Shown here one piece after another: positions 26,007 to 33,907 of a DNA stretch of 64,000 bases; position 1 is the stretch's first letter; each line of letters begins with the position of its first letter. Where the stretch lies: contig NZ_FRBF01000004.1 of the NCBI RefSeq assembly GCF_900142545.1, positions 186,001-250,000 of the forward strand, written 5' to 3'. A model generated the notes under the pieces. That model saw only the letters and a program-made list of their open reading frames with translations, did not search any database and had not been told where the DNA came from. The position numbers were made by a program, and so were the translations under genes. This stretch comes from Fibrobacter sp. UWT2 (GTDB lineage Bacteria; Fibrobacterota; Fibrobacteria; Fibrobacterales; Fibrobacteraceae).

Positions 26007-26030
26007 GGCGCTCCGGTGAGCGCCTTTTTT
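26007..26030 (+). terminator. Intrinsic terminator after MORN-FISUMP gene
   Basis: GGCGCTC pairs with GAGCGCC around CGGT, followed by TTTTTT. Placed between two convergent genes. Confidence 0.9.
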
Positions 26031-26052
26031 AATGGTTTGAAATGTGTCGCGA

Positions 26053-26934
26053 TTATGCGATATTGAGGCTCTGTTCGCGGATACATTCGACTTCGTTCTT
26101 GAGTTCGATGGCGAGGGCGGCGATGTCGGCACTCTGGCACTTGGTGCCGAGGGTGTTGGCTTCGCGGCCCATTTCCTGCAGAATGAATCCGAGGTTCTTG
26201 CCTTGGGCGCCGCCTTCCTTGAGGGCGTTCAAGAAAAGCTTATTGTGGCTGCGGAAACGCGTGATTTCTTCGTGGATGTCGAGCTTGTCGGCCATGATGC
26301 AGGCTTCCTGCAGCAGGCGGACGTCGTCGATTTCGCTGTCCTTCAGGAGCACGTTGATGCGTTCCTTGAACTTGTCTTTCCACACTTCGATACGCTGCGG
26401 GTCAAGCACTTCGATCTTGTCGAGGACGGCGTTCAGGTGATTCACGCGGCCTTCGAGATCGCGGGCGAGGTTGGCGCCTTCCTTGGCGCGCATTTCATTC
26501 ACCTGGTCGAGAGCCTTGTCGAGTTCGGCGGCGAGGTGCTTTTCAAGCGCTTCGGAGTCGGCATCGGCATCGGTGAATTGCAATACTTCGGGGAGCGCAA
26601 GAATGTTTTCCAGAGTGATATTGCCTTCGATGCCGAACTTCTTTTGCATGGCACGCGTGATGTCAACGAACTTGGCGATGGCAGCTTCGTTATAGGAAAC
26701 CGGAATGTTTCCGCCAGTGCCTGCGCCAAGCGTCACGCTGAAGATGACCGAGCCGCGGACCAGCTTGTCCTTGATCTGATTCTTGAAGCTGTTTTCGAGG
26801 TAGGCAAGGTTCTTGGGCAACTTGCAGGAGATGTCCAAGAAGCGGTTGTTTACGCTGCGGACTTCAATCACGCAGCTTGCGCCCTGGTACATGGACTCGC
26901 TTTTTCCAAACCCCGTCATCGATAAAATAGCCAT
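26053..26934 (-). CDS. yicC: YicC-family endoribonuclease
   Basis: 293 residues with the typical start MAILSMTGFGKSE. The C-terminal DUF1732 block shows QEACIMADKLDIHEEITRFRSHNKLF, EGGAQGKNLGFILQEMGREANTLGTK and a final VECIREQSLNIA. YicC proteins are metal-dependent endoribonucleases that help turn over small RNAs. Length and motifs are canonical. The metX-metW fusion lies upstream on the same strand with a 15-base gap; co-transcription is likely. Confidence 0.92.
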   Translation of the reverse strand: MAILSMTGFGKSESMYQGASCVIEVRSVNNRFLDISCKLPKNLAYLENSFKNQIKDKLVRGSVIFSVTLGAGTGGNIPVSYNEAAIAKFVDITRAMQKKFGIEGNITLENILALPEVLQFTDADADSEALEKHLAAELDKALDQVNEMRAKEGANLARDLEGRVNHLNAVLDKIEVLDPQRIEVWKDKFKERINVLLKDSEIDDVRLLQEACIMADKLDIHEEITRFRSHNKLFLNALKEGGAQGKNLGFILQEMGREANTLGTKCQSADIAALAIELKNEVECIREQSLNIA

Positions 26935-26949
26935 AATTAATCCCTAAAT

Positions 26950-28743
26950 TTATTTCTTGCTCACCATGGCAATCACGTGTTCAGCGCCGAAGGTCGTGAG
27001 GCCGATAGCCGTCAGGAACTTGCTGAACTTATGTTCGTTCTGGTAATGAATGGTTTCGACCTTCAGGCCTTCCTTTTCGCAAAGAGTATAGAAATCTTTG
27101 AGCGTGAGCACACGGATGTTCGGCGTGTCATACCATTCGTAAGGCAATTCCTTGGACTTGGGCATGCGACCGCGCAGCATCAGGCTTCCGCGAGTTGTCC
27201 AGTGACCGAAATTCGGGAAGGTCACAATGGCGCGCTTGGCCACACGCAAAAGTTCGTTCAAGAGAGCCACCGGGTCGCGGATTTCTTGAATGGTGCGGTT
27301 GATGATGGCGTAGTCGAAGCTGCCGTCCTTGAAGTCACGGACGCCGCTTTCGTCAAGGTCTCGCTGGATCACGGGTACATCGTTTTCGAGGCAATCCATG
27401 ATGCTCTTGAAGTTGCGTTCGATGCCGAGAACTTCGACATGCTTTTTCTTGTTCAAGAAATCGAGCAGTTCGCCGTTACCGCAACCGAGGTCAAGCACCT
27501 TGGTGTTTTCCTTGACGAGGCTTCCGATGTAGTCGAAGTCTTCGGTGTCGTGGAATACCGGCATGACCTGCGTATCGGCCGAGGCCGGAATAATCTTGCT
27601 GTCGAGGAAACGGCCCACGGCCTTTCCGAGGTCGCCGACTTCGATAAGGAAGCCGTCGTGGCCGAATTGGGTGTCGAGTTCGAGGCTGGTGACCACTTTG
27701 CCGGTATTCAAGAGTGCGCTTGTGATGCGGCGCGATTCATGCGGCGGGAAAAGCCAGTCGGTACTCAGGTTGACATTCAGGAATTCTGCCTTTACGCCCT
27801 TGAAAGCATTTTCGAGAGAGCCGTATTCCGTTTCAAGATCGAAGCTGTCGGTAGCGTGTGCAATGTGCAGGTAGCTGTTGGCGTCGAAACGGTCGACGAA
27901 TTTGGCTCCCTGGTAACGCAGGTAGCTTTCGAGCGGAAGATTCAGGTCGAAAGGCGTGCTGTAGGTGACAGCGTGGTTGCGGCTTTCCTGGTCTTGAGCG
28001 CGCTTGAACTTTTGTTCCATGCCCACAGCGCTGAGGTAGGTAATGTGGGCGAGTTTGCGGGCGTTCGAAAGACCGACATCGGGGTGGGCGGATTCGTAGT
28101 AGTCGCCACCGTTAAAGTTCGGGTCTTGGGTAATTACGTCTCGGGCGACGATTTCAAAACCGAGAGCCTGGCTGCTGAAACGCGGAGAGCTTGCAATCAC
28201 GATGCAGCGGCGCACGAGATCCGGGTAGTAAATGGCCCATTTCATGGCCTGGAAACCACCCATGGAACCGCCGATCACGCAGCAGAGCTGATCGATGCCG
28301 AGTCCCTTGGCGAGTTCGCGCTGGGCGTTCACCATGTCACCGATGGTGATCATCGGGAAGGTGCTGCCGTAGGGCTTGCCGGTGCGCGGGTTGATGGAGG
28401 CGGGGCCAGTCGTGCCTTTGCAGCCACCCAAAATGTTACTGCACACGACAAAGAACTTGTCTGTATCGACCGGCTTTCCGGGGCCAATCAGGGCGTCCCA
28501 CCAACCGGGTTTCTTGTCGTTTTCGGTATAGTAGCCGGCAACGTGAGCGTCTGCTGTAAGTGGAGAACACACCCAGACAACATTGCTCTTGTCGGCGTTT
28601 AGCGTTCCGTACGTTTCGTAACGGATGGTCAGCGCCGGAAGGGTCTTGCCACTTTCAAGCTTAAAACCCTCGTCCCCATAATCCTTCGTAAAGGTTTGGG
28701 GCACCACTGGGCCGACGCTATATTTATGCAAAAATTCACTCAT
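26950..28743 (-). CDS. metX: MetX-MetW fusion: homoserine O-acyltransferase plus MetW methyltransferase-like domain
   Basis: 597 residues. The N-terminal ~385 residues are MetX: alpha/beta hydrolase elbow CCVIGGSMGGFQAMKWA, oxyanion segment KGTTGPASINPRTGKPYG, and late Asp and His (FGHDGFLIEVGDLG). The C-terminal ~200 residues are MetW: KVLDLGCGNGELLDFL, DYAIINRTIQEIRDP, VTFPNFGHWTTRG. MetX makes O-acyl-homoserine for methionine synthesis; MetW is usually a separate gene that activates MetX. Here they are one polypeptide. ATG at 28743 or 28749. dtd lies upstream by about 15 bases, yicC downstream. Confidence 0.92.
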   Translation of the reverse strand: MSEFLHKYSVGPVVPQTFTKDYGDEGFKLESGKTLPALTIRYETYGTLNADKSNVVWVCSPLTADAHVAGYYTENDKKPGWWDALIGPGKPVDTDKFFVVCSNILGGCKGTTGPASINPRTGKPYGSTFPMITIGDMVNAQRELAKGLGIDQLCCVIGGSMGGFQAMKWAIYYPDLVRRCIVIASSPRFSSQALGFEIVARDVITQDPNFNGGDYYESAHPDVGLSNARKLAHITYLSAVGMEQKFKRAQDQESRNHAVTYSTPFDLNLPLESYLRYQGAKFVDRFDANSYLHIAHATDSFDLETEYGSLENAFKGVKAEFLNVNLSTDWLFPPHESRRITSALLNTGKVVTSLELDTQFGHDGFLIEVGDLGKAVGRFLDSKIIPASADTQVMPVFHDTEDFDYIGSLVKENTKVLDLGCGNGELLDFLNKKKHVEVLGIERNFKSIMDCLENDVPVIQRDLDESGVRDFKDGSFDYAIINRTIQEIRDPVALLNELLRVAKRAIVTFPNFGHWTTRGSLMLRGRMPKSKELPYEWYDTPNIRVLTLKDFYTLCEKEGLKVETIHYQNEHKFSKFLTAIGLTTFGAEHVIAMVSKK

Positions 28744-28758
28744 ATGCATAAATATAGC

Positions 28759-29193
28759 TTATTCCAACATAATCGTAAACGGTCCGTCGTTGGTTAAACT
28801 CACCTGCATGTCAGCGCCGAAGCGCCCTGTTTGCACGTTTGGTATCTCTTTTTTGCATTCCGCTATAATATAATCATATAGCTCGCTTGCTAGGGTGGGG
28901 TTCCCGGCTCCGTTGAACGTGGGGCGGTTTCCTTTGTTGCAATTTGCGTATAAAGTAAATTGCGAAACGAGCAGGAGTTCGCCGCCGACATCTTTGATGG
29001 AGAGATTTGTCTTGCCGTTTTCGTCGGCGAAGATGCGGAGCGCAAGCATTTTGCGGATGTAGCGGTCGGCGACTTCTTTGGTGTCGCCTTCACCCACTCC
29101 GATAAGGATCATGTAGCCCTTGCCGATTTTTCCGACGGTTTCTCCGTCGATGTCAACTTGGGCGTTGAGAACTCGTTGAATCAGGAATTTCAT
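28759..29193 (-). CDS. dtd: D-aminoacyl-tRNA deacylase
   Basis: 144 residues, the standard Dtd length. Removes D-amino acids wrongly attached to tRNA. It starts [18 protein letters not shown] and carries the two signature loops: [21 protein letters not shown] and near the end [10 protein letters not shown] (in place of the usual NxGPVT). Possibly first gene of a minus-strand run dtd, metXW, yicC. Confidence 0.95.
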   Translation of the reverse strand: MKFLIQRVLNAQVDIDGETVGKIGKGYMILIGVGEGDTKEVADRYIRKMLALRIFADENGKTNLSIKDVGGELLLVSQFTLYANCNKGNRPTFNGAGNPTLASELYDYIIAECKKEIPNVQTGRFGADMQVSLTNDGPFTIMLE

Positions 29194-29381
29194 AGGCCTG
29201 CAAAATAATAAAAAATTCCTATAGCAGCCCCAAGGAACGGTGGAATCTGTCAGAAATCTTATAAAATTATATTTTCCTTACAAAAATAAGGGGGAAGGCT
29301 CCAAAAGGGTGCAAAAAAATCCATTCTTTTCTAAATTTGGCCGCGGTTTGTAAACAAAAAGTTAATAAAAGAGGTGTAAAG

Positions 29382-30587
29382 ATGGTCGTAGAACCGATGA
29401 TTCGCAGCAATATGTGCGTGAATGCTCACCCTCAAGGCTGCGCCATGGATGTGAAACGCCAGATTGAATACGTACAAAAGAAGCGCGCTGAACGTGGTAC
29501 CCCGAAAGATGCTCCGAAGACGGTTCTGGTGTTGGGATGTTCGACCGGTTATGGACTTGCTAGCCGTATTTCGGCGGCGTTTGAATTCGGTGCCGCAACC
29601 ATCGGCGTGTCCTTCGAAAAAGAAGGTGTCGATGAACCTCGCCAAAAGAGTGGAACTCCGGGTTGGTACAACAACATGGCTTTCGACAAGTTCGCTCATG
29701 AAGCGGGCCTCGAAGCGGTAACGTTTAACGGCGATGCATTCTCCCACGAAATGCGCAAGAACGTTATCGATACGCTCAACAAGATGGGCCGTAAGGTGGA
29801 TTTGCTGGTGTACAGCGTGGCATCGAGCGTGCGTGTGGATCCGGACAACGGAACGCTTTACCGCAGCGTGTTGAAGCCGATTGGCGAAACCTTTACCGGC
29901 GCAACCATCGATTGTATGACAGGTGCTATCAGCACCATCAGCGCAGAACCCGCAACAGACGAAGAATCCGCCAATTCCGTGAAGGTGATGGGTGGCGAAG
30001 ACTGGGCGCTTTGGGTGCGTCAGCTCAAGGATGCCGGCGTGCTTGCTGAAGGTATTAAGACAGTGGCCTATTCTTACATCGGCCCGAAGCTTTCTCATGC
30101 GATTTACCGCGACGGTACCATCGGTGGCGCCAAGAAGCATTTGGAAGCAACCGCCAAGGAACTCAATGCGGAACTCCAGAAGGAATTGAAGGGCGAAGCT
30201 TATGTGTCCGTGAACAAGGGGCTGGTGACGCGCTCGAGTGCCGTGATTCCTATTATTCCGTTGTATCTTTCGGTACTCTTCAAGGTGATGAAGGAACAGG
30301 GAACTCATGAAGGCTGCATTGAACAGATGGAACGCCTGATGAACGAACGCCTTTATACGGGCTGCGCCGTTCCTACTGATGAAAATAACCTGATCCGTAT
30401 TGATGATTGGGAATTGGACCCGAAGGTGCAAGAGGAAGTGAACAAGCGTATGGCAACGATCACCCAGGAAAACCTGGCTCAGGTGGGTGACTTGGAAGGC
30501 TATCGTCACGACTTCTTGGCCACGAACGGCTTTGACATTGAAGGAGTGGATTACTCCGCCGATGTGAAGAGCATGATGACGATTTAA
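29382..30587 (+). CDS. fabV: Trans-2-enoyl-CoA/ACP reductase FabV
   Basis: 401 residues. Reduces enoyl-ACP or enoyl-CoA with NADH in the last step of fatty-acid chain elongation. The start (ATG at 29382, GAGGTG 5 bases upstream) gives MVVEPMIRSNMCVNAHPQGC, a FabV-typical opening. The NADH-binding loop is LVLGCSTGYGLASR. The Tyr-x8-Lys catalytic pair is YRDGTIGGAK. This is a triclosan-insensitive enoyl reductase type. It stands alone, followed by a terminator. Confidence 0.94.
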   Translation: MVVEPMIRSNMCVNAHPQGCAMDVKRQIEYVQKKRAERGTPKDAPKTVLVLGCSTGYGLASRISAAFEFGAATIGVSFEKEGVDEPRQKSGTPGWYNNMAFDKFAHEAGLEAVTFNGDAFSHEMRKNVIDTLNKMGRKVDLLVYSVASSVRVDPDNGTLYRSVLKPIGETFTGATIDCMTGAISTISAEPATDEESANSVKVMGGEDWALWVRQLKDAGVLAEGIKTVAYSYIGPKLSHAIYRDGTIGGAKKHLEATAKELNAELQKELKGEAYVSVNKGLVTRSSAVIPIIPLYLSVLFKVMKEQGTHEGCIEQMERLMNERLYTGCAVPTDENNLIRIDDWELDPKVQEEVNKRMATITQENLAQVGDLEGYRHDFLATNGFDIEGVDYSADVKSMMTI

Positions 30588-30617
30588 TTTGCGTTTTATG
30601 TTGTGAAAGCTAAAAAA

Positions 30618-30643
30618 GGCGCGGGTAAAACCGCGTCTTTTTT
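30618..30643 (+). terminator. Intrinsic terminator after fabV
   Basis: A GCGCGG/CCGCGT stem with loop GTAAAA is followed by TTTTTT. Six As on the other side would let it also serve the convergent asparaginase gene. Confidence 0.85.
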
Positions 30644-30650
30644 ATGGTCT

Positions 30651-31598
30651 TTAAAGGGCGAAAACTCGCTTGATTTCGTCCACTTTCGTGGTGGCGGTGA
30701 GTGCAAGCCGCAGTAGCACGGCGGCTTTTTGCGGCGGCAAGCGGCCGGCGCAAATGCGGCCGGGAGCAAGCGATTCGTTCAAAGTTACTAGCCCGTGGTG
30801 GATTCGTGTCGAAACGACCACGGGAATGTCGATGTTTTCGAGGACTTTCGCCCAGGCGAGGCTGAATTCGCCCGAACCTGCGCCTGCGATGACAAGGCCG
30901 TCGGAGACGCAGGCGGCGTATTCCAGAATCTTCGGATTCGCATCTACGGTAAAGTAGACGACGTTGACGCGGGGGAGGCTTTCGAGCTTGGAGACGTCAA
31001 AGAAGTTCTGTTCTTTGAGGGCGTTCCAGTTGGAGCCTTCGCCGGGAGCGTTGACGCCCATGGCGTTGATGGCCGAGGCGCTGCACTTTTGTACGCTCCG
31101 GGCGTCAAAAAGTTCGCCTGCAAAATACACCCACACTAAATTTGCCGGAGGATCGTCGTCGACGGCGAAGCCGGCTGCCGCACGTACGGCACCTAATAAG
31201 TTTTCGGGACCATCAGGGTTCTTGGCGGTAGCGGGCTTCATGGAGCCTGTAAAGATGACCGCCTTTTCGCACTTGACCGTAAGGCTTACGAAGTAGGCCG
31301 TTTCGTCCATCGTGTCGGTGCCGTGAGTGACGACGATGCCGTCTACGGTATCGTCTGTTTGCAAATCAGCGATGCGGTTCGAAAGCTTGATCCACAGCTT
31401 GTCCGTCATATCGTCGGAATTCACGTTGCAGATTTGTTCGGCGGTAATATCGGCGTACTCCGAAAGTTCCGGCACGGATTTAACGAGGTCTTCGGCGGAG
31501 ATTTGCCCGGATACGTAACCCGTATTTTTGCCGGGTTCACCGACACCGGCAATAGTGCCGCCCGTTGCAAGAATCACGATGTGTTTTTTCTTTGCCAT
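30651..31598 (-). CDS. ansA: Asparaginase
   Basis: 315 residues without a signal peptide, so cytoplasmic. Hydrolyses L-asparagine to aspartate and ammonia. The first nucleophile Thr lies in VILATGGTIAGVGE and the second in GIVVTHGTDTMDETAYF. The late conserved segment is GLVIAGAGSGEFS. Pattern and length fit the two-Thr bacterial asparaginase family; type I or II cannot be separated reliably by eye. The gene stands alone at the left border of an AT-rich islet. Confidence 0.9.
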   Translation of the reverse strand: MAKKKHIVILATGGTIAGVGEPGKNTGYVSGQISAEDLVKSVPELSEYADITAEQICNVNSDDMTDKLWIKLSNRIADLQTDDTVDGIVVTHGTDTMDETAYFVSLTVKCEKAVIFTGSMKPATAKNPDGPENLLGAVRAAAGFAVDDDPPANLVWVYFAGELFDARSVQKCSASAINAMGVNAPGEGSNWNALKEQNFFDVSKLESLPRVNVVYFTVDANPKILEYAACVSDGLVIAGAGSGEFSLAWAKVLENIDIPVVVSTRIHHGLVTLNESLAPGRICAGRLPPQKAAVLLRLALTATTKVDEIKRVFAL

Positions 31599-31643
31599 AG
31601 AAATCCTTGAGAGAAATTTAAAAAGATTTCAAACAAACCTAAC

Positions 31644-31931
31644 CTAAATCTTCATCAGATTGGCGAGAATCAAACCGTGCTCGCGGGCGTAAGAGATAAA
31701 GTCCTTCTCTTCTTTTGTGACGCGCATCTGAATTTTTAATGGTTGAGAAAATTTTGGCTTTCGACCTGCGTTTTCTCTTGCTCCGCCATGTCCGAAAGTC
31801 TTTTCGTAATAAGCGAGACCCGAAGCTTTCAGGTATGCCTTTTCCGAAATGATTTTTTCACCCTTGCAAACATCAGACTTCAACTTCTTGGAAACATAAC
31901 CTTCTGAATCTTTGACATATACGTACTGCAT
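31644..31931 (-). CDS. Probable antitoxin of a type II toxin-antitoxin pair
   Basis: 95 residues, basic, opening MQYVYVKDSEGYVSKKLKSDVCKGEKII. A Gly/Arg-rich middle (GHGGARENAGRKPKFS) leads to a KIQMRVTKEEKDFISYAREHG segment that resembles a ribbon-helix-helix DNA-binding region. It lies two bases behind the toxin-like gene and is AT-rich compared with neighbours. The toxin-first order is typical of HigBA-like modules. Assignment rests mainly on context and size. Confidence 0.55.
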   Translation of the reverse strand: MQYVYVKDSEGYVSKKLKSDVCKGEKIISEKAYLKASGLAYYEKTFGHGGARENAGRKPKFSQPLKIQMRVTKEEKDFISYAREHGLILANLMKI

Positions 31932-31933
31932 TA

Positions 31934-32251
31934 TTAAACCTCTTTCAGCCTTTGCTTTGCAAGTTTGATTTTATCCTTCGGCGTCTTTTGACTTTTCTTG
32001 ACAAAGACAACGCCAATGACAATGATTTTACCTTCTTGATACTTAAATAGGGAACGCAATTCCTTTGATTTAATCTCAAAAATTTTGTTCTGCAGATGTT
32101 TGACACGAACATATTCAATACCCTTTGTTTCTATCAGGTCATATTCTGATTTCAACAGGTCTTGTTGCTCTTGCGGCAGTTCTGCAATTTCTCTATTTAC
32201 GGCATCAAGTTTTATAACCTTGAATGTGTTATCCATAATATACATTTTCAT
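31934..32251 (-). CDS. RelE/HigB-like toxin
   Basis: About 105 residues; starts at 32251, 32245 or 32236 are possible. The pattern LDAVNREIAELPQEQQDLLKSEYDLIETKG...VKHLQNKIFEIKSKELRSLFKYQEGKIIVIGVVFVKKSQKTPKDKIKLAKQRL matches Gp49/HigB-like RelE-fold ribosome-dependent mRNA interferases: the Leu-Arg-(Phe/Ser)-x-Phe strand and the KKSQKTP loop are characteristic. Its partner is the gene at 31644-31931. A palindrome at 32308-32328, about 60 bases upstream, could be the operator. Confidence 0.7.
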   Translation of the reverse strand: MKMYIMDNTFKVIKLDAVNREIAELPQEQQDLLKSEYDLIETKGIEYVRVKHLQNKIFEIKSKELRSLFKYQEGKIIVIGVVFVKKSQKTPKDKIKLAKQRLKEV

Positions 32252-32307
32252 CTTGAATATGTCAACATAATCAAGATGTGGGGTAGGCGGATGAACCTCC
32301 GTCAGGC

Positions 32308-32328
32308 GAATAGAGACCGTCCCTATTC
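32308..32328. promoter_or_regulatory. 21-bp near-perfect palindrome upstream of toxin gene
   Basis: GAATAG, a spacer base, GAC, a centre C, GTC, a spacer base, CTATTC: nine of ten position pairs are complementary. It lies 57 bases upstream of the toxin start on the minus strand, a natural place for autoregulation by the toxin-antitoxin complex. Alternatively it belongs to the downstream plus-strand lipoprotein promoter. Confidence 0.45.
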
Positions 32329-32461
32329 ATATATATACACGCTTATTTCGAACGTTTGGTGCACTTTGGGGGAGAAATTTTACAATGTTTTACCAAAAGC
32401 AGATGGCTTGGCCTCGATTTATATATATTTAGGCGAAGATAGGTGCTTATGAGATTTATTG

Positions 32462-32472
32462 CCCCCCCCCCC
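32462..32472 (+). repeat. Homopolymeric run of 11 C
   Basis: Lies 13 bases into a reading frame that starts with ATG at 32449 after AGGTG. With 11 Cs that frame meets TAG at 32476. Adding one C or removing two joins it to the lipoprotein frame below and gives a full lipoprotein signal peptide. A phase-variable contingency tract, or a homopolymer sequencing error. Confidence 0.8.
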
Positions 32473-32510
32473 GCGTAGCCTTTAGGCGTTTTCTAGTCGC
32501 GAGCCTTGCT

Positions 32511-33608
32511 GTGTGCGGCATGGCACTGGTTGTTTCTTGTGGCGACGATTCGAGCGACAAGTCGCCAGTGCAAGTTGCCGAAGAATCCTCGTCGAGCGAA
32601 TTCGAAAGGTCCAGCAGTTCTATTCAAAATGTCACCCCCGTCTCGAGCGAAGCAACCCGCTCTTCATCGAGTATTTGCGAAGATTGCGATGAGTCTTCGT
32701 CCAGCGTCACGCCGCAGTCGAGCAGTAGCGAGACAAGTGTGTCCAGCAGCAGTGCGAAGTCAAGCAGCAGTTCGGCGAAGGTTGAAGATTCTTCAAGTTC
32801 TGCCAAGGTGGATGAATCATCGAGTTCGGTGAAAAGCGCAGAATCATCCAGTTCCGTAAAGGTTGAGGAATCTTCTAGTTCTGAAAAGAACGAGATATCC
32901 TCCAGTTCCGAAAAACCTGTAGAATCCAGCAGCAGCGAAAAGGTTGTGGAAAGTTCTTCAAGCGAAAAATCGAGTAGTTCCGCAGGAATTCCTTCAAAAC
33001 TCTACGATTGCGAAATATATAAGTGTGTCACAACAAAATATCTTAACCCTGATATTGAATATGGCGAATATTTGGATGTGCGAGATTCTCAAGTGTATAG
33101 AACAGTGCAAATTGGAGAGCAGGTATGGATGGCGCAGAATTTGAATTATAAATCAGACATGCAAAGTTTCTGTTTTGACAACGATGACAATAATTGTGCG
33201 AAATGGGGACGTTTATATACTTGGGCGCAGGCTGTAAAAGCCTGTCCAGAAGGATGGAAATTGCCAGATTCTTCTGAATATGGTTCCTTAGCAATATTTT
33301 TGAAAGATTCTACTGGCAACAAAAATGTTGGAAAATATTTGAAAACGGGGAAAAATAATTTATTTGGTTTTAGCGTATTATTGGGGGCCGGTTATTTTGT
33401 TGGAGGACCAGACTATTTTAATGAGGGTGGAGAGACATATGGTAGGGCATATTTTTGGACAGCATCCGAAACTGATGAACAAAATACTCTTGAACCTCCC
33501 GATAAATACGCTATTATACGAAGTTTGAAATATTCGAATGATATATTCGGAATACTTCCATGGGAAAAGCAAGATGGATTGTCTGTAAGATGTTTAAAAA
33601 ATTTGTGA
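32511..33608 (+). CDS. FISUMP lipoprotein with poly-serine linker, out of frame with its start
   Basis: The open frame as read begins with a GTG at 32511 and gives MCGMALVVSCGDDSS, a signal peptide missing its basic N-terminus. The likely real start is ATG 32449 (AGGTG upstream), which with 12 Cs would give MRFIAPPPRVAFRRFLVASL and a complete lipobox (VVSC). The mature protein has about 130 residues of Ser-rich linker, then a FISUMP domain: IGEQVWMAQNLNYKS, CAKWGRLYTWAQAVKACPEGWKLPDSSEYGSL, LGAGYF, YFWTASE and SVRCLKNL. The 3' half of the gene is clearly more AT-rich than its 5' half, pointing to domain exchange. Confidence 0.8.
   Translation: MCGMALVVSCGDDSSDKSPVQVAEESSSSEFERSSSSIQNVTPVSSEATRSSSSICEDCDESSSSVTPQSSSSETSVSSSSAKSSSSSAKVEDSSSSAKVDESSSSVKSAESSSSVKVEESSSSEKNEISSSSEKPVESSSSEKVVESSSSEKSSSSAGIPSKLYDCEIYKCVTTKYLNPDIEYGEYLDVRDSQVYRTVQIGEQVWMAQNLNYKSDMQSFCFDNDDNNCAKWGRLYTWAQAVKACPEGWKLPDSSEYGSLAIFLKDSTGNKNVGKYLKTGKNNLFGFSVLLGAGYFVGGPDYFNEGGETYGRAYFWTASETDEQNTLEPPDKYAIIRSLKYSNDIFGILPWEKQDGLSVRCLKNL
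32601..32985 (+). repeat. Coding tandem repeat: poly-serine linker
   Basis: Encodes about a dozen units of four or five serines separated by short Glu/Lys/Val spacers (for example SSSSAKVE, SSSSVKSAE, SSSSEKPVE). Serine codons AGC, AGT, TCG, TCA, TCC and TCT are mixed, so the DNA itself is only loosely repetitive. Such linkers are common in Fibrobacter surface proteins. Confidence 0.8.
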
Positions 33609-33661
33609 TTGAACAATTGAATAAATAAGGGATCTTCTATTTTAATTTAAGGATTAATCAT

Positions 33662-33721
33662 ATGCTCAAAAACATCCTCTTCTGGCTTGATGTTTACAAG
33701 GAACGGAAAGTCAATAAATAG
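33662..33721 (+). CDS. Possible 19-residue peptide
   Basis: ATG at 33662 follows AAGGA by about eight bases and encodes MLKNILFWLDVYKERKVNK, an amphipathic, basic peptide ending in TAG. An intrinsic terminator follows 30 bases later. Nothing else explains this stretch, but peptides of this size arise by chance, so it is a candidate only. Confidence 0.3.
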   Translation: MLKNILFWLDVYKERKVNK

Positions 33722-33749
33722 CCGCATAAACGCCACCTGATTTCACCTG

Positions 33750-33781
33750 GAGCGAATCTTGACAAAGACTCGCTCTTTTTT
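33750..33781 (+). terminator. Intrinsic terminator
   Basis: GAGCGA pairs with TCGCTC around a 14-base loop and is followed by TTTTTT. It would end the transcript of the FISUMP lipoprotein and the small ORF. Confidence 0.65.
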
Positions 33782-33853
33782 AAGCCAAGACAAAGCGACG
33801 GCGAATGCCTGGCCGCTAAGCGGTAATGACTCTTTCTCGGATGGGAAAGGAGG

Positions 33854-33872
33854 TCCCGGGTCAGGCCCGGGA
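33854..33872. repeat. REP-like palindrome TCCCGGG-N5-CCCGGGA
   Basis: Two perfect 7-base arms around TCAGG. The surrounding 33.78-33.90 kb stretch is GC-rich and non-coding. On the minus strand it would encode phrases like VFPGLTRDL, which are familiar products of dispersed CCCGGG palindromes in many genomes. Probably a small mobile repeat, not a gene. Confidence 0.55.
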
Positions 33873-33907
33873 AGACATGTTGGAGCCGTGGGCCGATTAG
33901 AGACGGA

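Noticed and set aside
28744-28760. A SAM or other riboswitch before the metX-metW gene
   Set aside because: Only about 15 bases separate it from dtd, with no room for an aptamer.
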